NCBI GenBank assembly: GCA_900128395.1
Contig: LT649313.1
Location: 1-30,000 of the forward strand
DNA: 30,000 bases
Origin: Stramenopiles sp. TOSAG23-2
Lineage: Eukaryota; Sar
Reading direction: 5' to 3'
Within the stretch, counting starts at the first letter, position 1. Each line of letters starts with the position of its first letter. This document shows positions 24,701 to 30,000 of the stretch, in pieces. Under the pieces are notes generated by a model. That model did no database searches. It saw only the letters and a program-made list of their open reading frames with translations, and had not been told where the DNA came from. Both the position numbers and the translations under genes were made by a program.

Positions 24701-27441
24701 AATGGCAATCACTAAAACTTATCTTATCACCTCCTAAAAATTTATTATCACGTAATTGGTTCAAAAATGGTTTCAACATATCCGTCGTTTTCATACGATA
24801 TTTATAATGATCCGCACTATCGTCCACCGTCTCTGATAATTTATTTATTGGTGCACCTTTATACACACTACGTGCTTTCATGTGATCCTTAAATGGCATA
24901 ATTGATTCTGAGTTACGAGATGGAAATCGTTTCATCAATTCATCCAAAATTGGTAATGTATCAAAGATCCAACGTCCATGACTCCATAAAAATGGACTAC
25001 TTGGCTTGCCTTTTGGATGCAATGCGATAAACCATGGCTCCTTTTGCAATCCAACTAGATGCGTATGAATCAATTTGTATTTTACACCCATTTCAACCAT
25101 TGCCATTTCAACACTTAAACTGTATGGACATACTTTCATTGCTTCACCATCCTTCAAATAACATACACCAGTACCTAACACAAGATCATCCCATGCTAAA
25201 CCAGGTACTTGATCCAATGTTACCACTTCCGGTTGAATTACAGGTATTGTTGGATCCCATTGCGGTGAAAAATATGTCATGGATGTTGGTGCCATAGATG
25301 GCTTTGATGGAATTGAAAGTGGCTGTACAAATGATGAGTTAAGTGTCTTGATACTATTTTGTTCATTAATTTGCGATGCAACGCTGGTTCGCCGGGCGTC
25401 AAGCATCGAAGAGGACGAAAACTTATTGACGGTAGGAAGATTATTCATACCATTTGATAGCATCTTCATCTGATCCTCATTAATAACTTTCGCTAGATTT
25501 GGGAACTTCAAATTCCATTTACTAACACACCATTCTGCTAATTGCTTTGAATATTGACGCTCGACATTATATACATCTTTCTTATTCACACGAATGGCAT
25601 ATGATCCACGCCCGATACGAAAGCATTTCATCTTCTCTAAACGTTCCCAATATTGACGCAATACATCATTCTCCTCTATAACATCTATTTTCTTTAAATA
25701 TTCCACTAATTGACGGCCATTTCCTAATTGCTGGCAAAAATGACAATCGCTGAAACTAAGTTTATCCCCACCTAAAAATTTATTGCTACGTAGCTTATCT
25801 ATAAACGGTTTCAACGCAGTTGCAATGCGAGTACGTTCATTAAAATGTTCTACTGAATTATCGACAGATTCAGCAAATTTTGTCAAAGGTGATCCTTTAT
25901 AATTTTTGCGAGCATCCATATGATCTTTTAATGGCATGATAAATTCATTATTACGATGTGGAAATCGTTTCATCAACTCATCCAAAATTGGTAATGTATC
26001 AAAGATCCAACGTCCATGACTCCATAAAAATGGACTACTTGGCTTGCCTTTTGGATGCAATGCGATAAACCATGGTTCTTTCGAATCGCCTACTAAATGC
26101 GTATGGATTAATTTATATTTTATATCCATTTCAACCATTGCCATTTCAACACTTAAACTATATGGGCATACTTTCATTGCTTCGCCGTCCTTCAAATAAC
26201 ATACACCAGTACCTAATACAAGATCATTCCATGGTAATGTTTTGACTTGATCTAATGTTACCACATCTGGTTGAATGACCGGAACGGTTGGATTCCATTG
26301 TGGCGATGGCCATACCAGCGGCTCCTTCGTTTCTAATAAAGTGTTGTTCAAAGGATTTACAGGTAACTTGGTCTCAAGTGAAAAGCTTACTTTTTTCTTC
26401 ATATCATTATTATTATTATTATTGCTTTGTTCAGAAATGGTGGACAATCTATTTAAGTTACTTCCATTTGTTGTATTTACATTGTTTGTGCCGTTCATTG
26501 GATAACTATTTTTTTGCACAGCATATGCAGATGGCGTCTTGTTATTGTTATTATTATTAATAAAAGATGTTTGTTTAGTAGGTGCGCCGTTAAAATCGTT
26601 GCTGGAATCACCATCAAATTGCGAGAAACCACGCATTATCATGCCAGGCTGTTCTTTCGGACCTTTCCATGGCAGCTTATTAGCTTGTTTTCCAATATTG
26701 GCTTGTTGTTTATTTCTATTATTATTCGATGGTGGCGGATGTGGCTTTTGCTGCTGATGCTGCTGCGATGATTTTGACGACGATGTTTCATTTGCACTTT
26801 TGCTTTTTCCAGAAGATGCTGACGATGCTGCTTTGGATGATGTTTTTTTCGCTTTTTTACTATTTTTTTGTTTTGCCATAATCTCTTCAATACTGACTGT
26901 ATTATTAAATCGTGTTGCATCGCTTATTGGATAGGTGCCATCTTTTTTTGCTTGTGTTGAACTTTTCACGGTAATATCATCAAATCGATGGTTATATTTC
27001 ACATCCCTTGCAAGACTGTAATATGTCATAGCACGTACTGCTCTTTGTACAATTGGATCCCACACGACGATGGAAATAAATAATGTTCCTTTTAATTTCT
27101 GCAATTTGTTCTTCTTATGAAATGAATGAAATGGTGAATCTTCATCGATTACATGCGATACCGATATAGGCGATTTAATCATTTGAAATGCAGTCATTTT
27201 AACATCAAACAACATTCCAAACGTTTCTCCTTCTTCACTTCGCGTTGGTTTTGCCCATTGTGCAGTTAAATTTTCTACATCTAACAACGTACCTTGTGAA
27301 TTCATTACACGAAATTGCAATACAGGTGTTTTATTACGAAAATTAATTACCATTAATGGTGTAAAATATAATTTTGGTCTAACATTATCAAATTTACTAA
27401 CCATAATAGCAAACGATACAGATTTAAATATCACATTCAAC
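21714..27441 (-). CDS. Kir-GST fusion protein, exon 2: Kir cytoplasmic domain, three DHAR/CLIC-like GST domains, Q-rich tail
   Basis: This is the second exon of a two-exon gene; joined to 28328-28704 it gives about 2034 residues (numbers below are for the joined protein). Residues 127-141 finish the second membrane helix. Residues 147-292 are a Kir cytoplasmic beta-domain, seen in SHVIDEDSPF and YYSLARDVKYNHRF, close to the Kir motifs S-H-x-I-D-x-x-S-P and W-G-H-R-F. After a Ser/Asn/Gln linker come three GST-like domains (about 519-784, 864-1127, 1153-1412). Each has a thioredoxin-type half with KVCPYSLSVEMAM (Cys 551, 897, 1185) and a helical half with FLGGDKxSFSDCHxCQQL, as in dehydroascorbate reductases and CLIC proteins. 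Then follow a charged coiled coil (about 1490-1590), a Gln/Met minisatellite, Pro/Gln/Asn repeats and an acidic end DSDSEPDGFCL. The only upstream start in this exon is a TTG at 27440, and the homology runs across the splice site, so it is not a separate gene. Confidence 0.88.
21809..21911 (-). repeat. 36-bp coding repeat, about three copies
   Basis: A 36-bp unit starting GCATTTGTGGAGGAGC on the plus strand recurs at 21809, 21845 and 21881. It encodes the 12-residue unit QAPPQMQQQQQQ near the C-terminus of the Kir-GST protein. Confidence 0.9.
22060..22275 (-). repeat. 99-bp coding repeat, about two copies
   Basis: A 99-bp unit encodes a 33-residue Pro/Gln/Asn-rich segment containing QWNQPPSRQSSQWNNPNNQG. 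It recurs at 99-bp spacing (TCCACTG landmarks at about 22061 and 22160, TCCATTG at 22259). The third occurrence is partial. Confidence 0.85.
22451..22723 (-). repeat. 39-bp coding minisatellite, seven copies
   Basis: Seven perfect or nearly perfect 39-bp units encode RQAEQQMMMQQQQ seven times (about residues 1699-1790 of the Kir-GST protein). The GCATCATCATTTG landmark recurs every 39 bp from 22469 to 22703. A degenerate further unit follows at 22724. The unit is a multiple of three, so changes in copy number keep the frame. Confidence 0.92.
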
Positions 27442-28327
27442 CTGATTTTTGTTTTTCGTTTTTATTGTTATACATTATAAAATTATATAGAATGAATTGC
27501 ATGTGTTAGTTTAATTATTGTTGCTGATATAAATATGTGAGTGTTGCATGGACATATATGTATTTTAAGATGGAGAGAGACAAAAAAGAAGGAAGACCGT
27601 TCCATATTATTATTGTTATTATTATTATTATTATTGCATCAATTAGTTAGCTTATATGTTTTTCTGCAAAGCAATCGCTATTCAGGGGATTGACAGATTA
27701 TATATTATTTTTTCATTTGCAAAATAATATGTTGTGTATATATATATATGTAAGATAAAGGAAGATCGTTTCATATTATTATTATTATCATTATTATTAT
27801 TGCATCAATTAGTTAGCTTATATGTTTTTCTGCAAAGCAATCGCTATTCAGGGGATTGACAGATTATATATTATTTTTTCATTTGCAAAATAATATGTTG
27901 TATATATATATATGTAAGATAAAGGAAGAAATACATTGTTTGTTTTCAAATAAATGATTATACGTTTTCTGTTTGCTTGTTTTATTGTTTTTTGTTTTTT
28001 TTTTACCTCAGGACAAATGTCAACTGTTCACATCATCGATTTTACCTATACTAATCCTTTTACAGACGTTCAAATAAAAAAGTGAACTCAGTATTCAAGT
28101 TTCTGTTTTCGTTTTTAAATCTTCATCGATAAAAAAGAAACAAACGTATGTACTGTGTGTGGGGGGGGGTGTTTGTATTTGTGGATATATATATATATAT
28201 ATATGTCCATGTAAATATATATATATATATGTATGTATGGGAGTAATACATCTATGATATTACAGATTCATTCAATTCATATATGTGACGTGTTACATAT
28301 ATATATATGTATCATCATTTTACTTAC
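27442..28327 (-). other. GT-AG intron of the Kir-GST gene, 886 bp
   Basis: On the minus strand the exon ends ACTTT followed by GTAAGT (donor at 28327-28322). The intron ends AAAAATCAG at 27442, preceded by a T-containing tract. An ACTAAC branch-point-like sequence lies about 64 bases before the acceptor (27505-27510). The splice falls after the second base of a Leu codon and keeps the reading frame. The joined sequence runs FSTLLNVIFKSVSFAIMVSK, as expected for a second channel helix. Besides a 169-bp tandem duplication it holds (TA)n tracts and a run of G (about 28160-28168). Confidence 0.88.
27591..27927. repeat. 169-bp tandem duplication inside the intron
   Basis: The segment beginning GGAAGACCGT at 27591 is repeated from GGAAGATCGT at 27760. 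About 105 central bases, including GCAATCGCTATTCAGGGGAT, look identical in both copies. Differences are confined to the ATT microsatellite, a few substitutions at the left edge and the TA tract. This points to recent duplication. Confidence 0.9.
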
Positions 28328-28704
28328 AAAGTACTAAATGCTAATGTGGACCGACACATAAAATCTGGTTTAAATTGCGTAGATGAGCCAGCACCTACAA
28401 TTTGTAAAAATGTACTAAAGAAAAGATCCACAAATAATGTACCTTCTTCTGCACATTGAAATATTACATAAAATAACGATATTAACGAAATAACAGCAAA
28501 TGTTATGCCAAATGCTACTGGTAATAATTTTTTTAATTTCATTGTTTGTGCTTTTGTAACTAAATCATAAAATAATGATTTTGGTGGTGGTTCTACATAA
28601 TGTTGACGTAACATATTAGTTTCATGGATATTTCTTTCACGTACGATAACCTCTCCAAAGAATGGATGTGCATCATGTCGTACTCTTTTCAAACTGTTTC
28701 CCAT
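28328..28704 (-). CDS. Kir-GST fusion protein, exon 1: channel pore region
   Basis: This exon encodes residues 1-125 and two bases of codon 126. It starts at the ATG at 28704 (MGNSLKRVRHD) and has an N-terminal cytosolic part with a slide-helix-like segment SLFYDLVTKAQTMKLKKL (43-60). Next are a first membrane helix (about 60-82, LLPVAFGITFAVISLISLF), a very short outer turret (83-89), a pore helix (90-101, LFVDLFFSTFLQ), the filter region I-V-G-A-G (102-106), and the start of a second helix (from about 119). The two-helix layout, together with the Kir cytoplasmic domain in the next exon, identifies an inward-rectifier-type channel subunit. The filter lacks the usual aromatic residue (G-Y-G or G-F-G). 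The reading frame meets a stop two bases past the donor if unspliced. Confidence 0.85.
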
Positions 28705-29224
28705 GGTACTACTATATATTAATATCTAATATTATTATTTATTATTAATTAAAATATTCTTGTTGAATCCTATCGATATATATATATATTGATATTTATA
28801 TATATATATATGTCGATGTAAAATATACTTCAATGACGTAATCTACTAGCACGGATATATATATATGAATTTGTATAATCTTTGAATAGCTTTGTTTGTT
28901 TGTTTCGTAAGTGATATATTATAATTATTATTACTAGTTGTTGGATTTATATTAATACTTTTGGTAGTTTTTTTTCAATAATAATTATGAATTGTATAAT
29001 TCTATATTAATACTAGATAGATCTATCTCGATCAATATATATATATATAATTATATACGTGTTTTATGTATGTATAAAATATATGATATGAATGTATACA
29101 ACTATGAATATATGTATATATATATATATATATGTAAATGTAAATGTTTGTTCTACCAATCAATTACATTGATATCTATTAATTCAATAATCTTTCAGTT
29201 GGATTTATTTTTCATTTTTATTTA
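28705..29224. other. AT-rich upstream region of the Kir-GST gene
   Basis: This region is 5' of the Kir-GST start on the minus strand, so it should hold that gene's promoter. It contains many (TA)n tracts (28780-28812, 28855-28866, 29034-29050, 29108-29134). No ORF is convincing; the longest (28992-29225) is Ile/Tyr-rich low-complexity translation. Confidence 0.55.
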
Positions 29225-29257
29225 ATGCGTGCCATTGGACAGCGGTATTATTTAACT

Positions 29258-29305
29258 GCCTTCTGGCCTTCTGGCCTTCCAGCCTTCTTCTGGCCTTCTA
29301 CTTCT
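29258..29305. repeat. Short GCCTTCTG-type tandem repeat
   Basis: About five imperfect copies of GCCTTCTG lie side by side in a pyrimidine-rich stretch. It could act as a polypyrimidine tract for a 3' splice site, or simply be a small minisatellite. It directly precedes the first copy of the 58-bp core element. Confidence 0.7.
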
Positions 29306-29350
29306 CTCTTGACTGAATTGAAAGCGCTAGAGCTTATCGCCTTCAAAGTG

Positions 29351-29408
29351 CCTTCATAAGTGTTGTAAGTCAGGGAATACAACGACATTTAGAAACTCGA
29401 GGTGCAAG
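29351..29408. repeat. 58-bp core element, copy 1 (isolated)
   Basis: CCTTCATAAGTGTTGTAAGT starts a 58-bp segment ending GGTGCAAG that recurs three times further right. This copy lacks the flanking part of the longer unit seen in copies 2-4. It contains GTAAGTCAG and an inverted repeat GTTGTA/TACAAC. The plus-strand frame through it stays open to a TAA at 29470-29472, ending NMSSWLNKRRAAKRS. Confidence 0.85.
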
Positions 29409-29472
29409 TAGTCCAAGTAGTAATAATATGAGCAGTTGGTTGAATAAACGTAGAGCAGCAAAGCGATCGTAA

Positions 29473-29635
29473 AAAAATATAAGTTCGTCAAGACACATAC
29501 ATAATATCATTATTTTCATACTTCGTACGTCGTACATTTTATTATTGTTTTTGTACTGTTATCTCTGTTTTATCTCTATATTTTACACGCACACAACAAA
29601 AAAACAAAATCCCAAATCCCACCACACAGCCACTA
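29473..29635. other. Spacer between core copy 1 and the array
   Basis: The spacer contains a palindromic-like TACGTCGTA near 29525-29535 and a C/A-rich segment (29585-29635, with AAATCCCACCACACAGCC) that resembles a 5' UTR. No open frame of note is seen. Confidence 0.4.
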
Positions 29636-29926
29636 AATGTAAGTCAAATGCCTTCATAAGTGTTGTAAGTCAGGGAATACAACGACATTTAGAAACTCGA
29701 GGTGCAAGATTCTAGTGTCAATAGTGGCCGGAAATGTAAGTCTAGGTGAATGAATGGCCATCAAAAGTGTTGTAAGTCAGGCAATACAACGACATTTGGA
29801 AACTCGAGGTGCAAGATTTTAAGTGTCAATATTGTGGCCAAAAAATGTAAGTCAAGATGAATGAATGGCCTTCATAAGTGTTGTAAGTCAGGGAATACAA
29901 CGACATTTGGAAACTCGAGGTGCAAG
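29636..29926. repeat. Tandem array of three units of about 107-111 bp
   Basis: Core copies 2, 3 and 4 lie at 29651-29708, 29758-29815 and 29869-29926. Between them are related spacers containing GTGTCAATA, TGGCC and AAATGTAAGTC. Copies 1 and 2 have ATTTAGA where 3 and 4 have ATTTGGA. Each unit has two GTAAGT sequences and one GTTGTA/TACAAC hairpin. Composition is richer in GC than the flanks. The array may continue outside the window, although the last 74 bases do not show another copy. Confidence 0.88.
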
Positions 29927-30000
29927 ATAATATGCTATGCTTATCTTATTGCTCTTATGTATTAAGAACGACATGATAAAACAAGGTGTCGTCAAATCCC

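Noticed and set aside
21714-27440. The long minus-strand frame as a stand-alone gene starting at 27440
   Set aside because: The start would be TTG, a Kir cytoplasmic domain would lack its membrane part, and a good acceptor lies one base upstream. Splicing to 28328-28704 explains all three points.
28005-28025. Microexon between AACAG and GTAAAA in the Kir-GST intron (minus strand)
   Set aside because: A 17-base exon would break the frame between the two channel halves, and direct splicing already gives a continuous Kir sequence.
28693-28704. N-myristoylation signal at MGNSLKR
   Set aside because: Gly 2 is present but residue 6 is Lys rather than a small residue, so the usual rule is not met. 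The protein already has membrane helices.
28992-29225. 77-residue Ile/Tyr-rich frame
   Set aside because: It is mostly translation of (TA)n and related simple sequence, without motifs.
1-30000. tRNA, rRNA, CRISPR arrays or transposase genes
   Set aside because: I looked for conserved tRNA arms, rRNA-like blocks, spaced direct repeats and transposase motifs by eye and found none I could support. A tRNAscan or Rfam search would settle the RNA part.

Overview
This window is nuclear DNA from a microbial eukaryote. It is AT-rich, has long AT-rich intergenic stretches full of (TA)n and (AAT)n tracts, uses the standard stop codons, and carries at least one clear GT-AG spliceosomal intron with a branch-point-like ACTAAC. 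All four main proteins contain Asn, Gln, Ser or Met homopolymer tracts. I cannot assign a lineage. Giant secreted proteins that mix RCC1-like, cadherin-like and GSGY repeats remind me of algae and other protists, but that is inference.

Layout, left to right. (1) 596-3463 (+): a two-RRM RNA-binding protein of the hnRNP/Musashi type with a long Asn/Ser linker and a Gln/Met-rich prion-like tail. (2) 3464-6278: about 2.8 kb of AT-rich spacer. It holds two strong foldback hairpins that share a loop sequence, a possible 47-residue gene on the minus strand, an 18-G run and small GC-rich islets. (3) 6279-19463 (+): one uninterrupted ORF for a secreted protein of about 4394 residues, with a signal peptide, two RCC1-like propeller regions, cadherin-like beta-sandwiches, five GSGY repeats and a basic Asn-rich tail. 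(4) 19968-20969 (-): a TPR protein that looks like the Acl4 family of ribosomal protein uL4 chaperones, convergent with the giant gene. (5) 21714-28704 (-): a two-exon gene for a protein of about 2034 residues. The short first exon encodes the membrane part of an inward-rectifier (Kir-like) channel. It splices in frame to a long exon that encodes the Kir cytoplasmic domain, then three tandem DHAR/CLIC-like glutathione-transferase domains, a coiled coil and a Gln/Met-rich tail. The 886-bp intron contains a 169-bp tandem duplication. (6) 28705-30000: AT-rich spacer, then a more GC-rich segment with four copies of a 58-bp core, three of them in a tandem array of about 110 bp period.

The genes do not form an obvious pathway. 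Two concern RNA or ribosomes, one is extracellular and one is a membrane channel fused to redox-type domains. The strongest candidate for something undescribed is the Kir-triple-GST fusion, whose selectivity filter reads I-V-G-A-G where K+ channels have T-I/V-G-Y/F-G.
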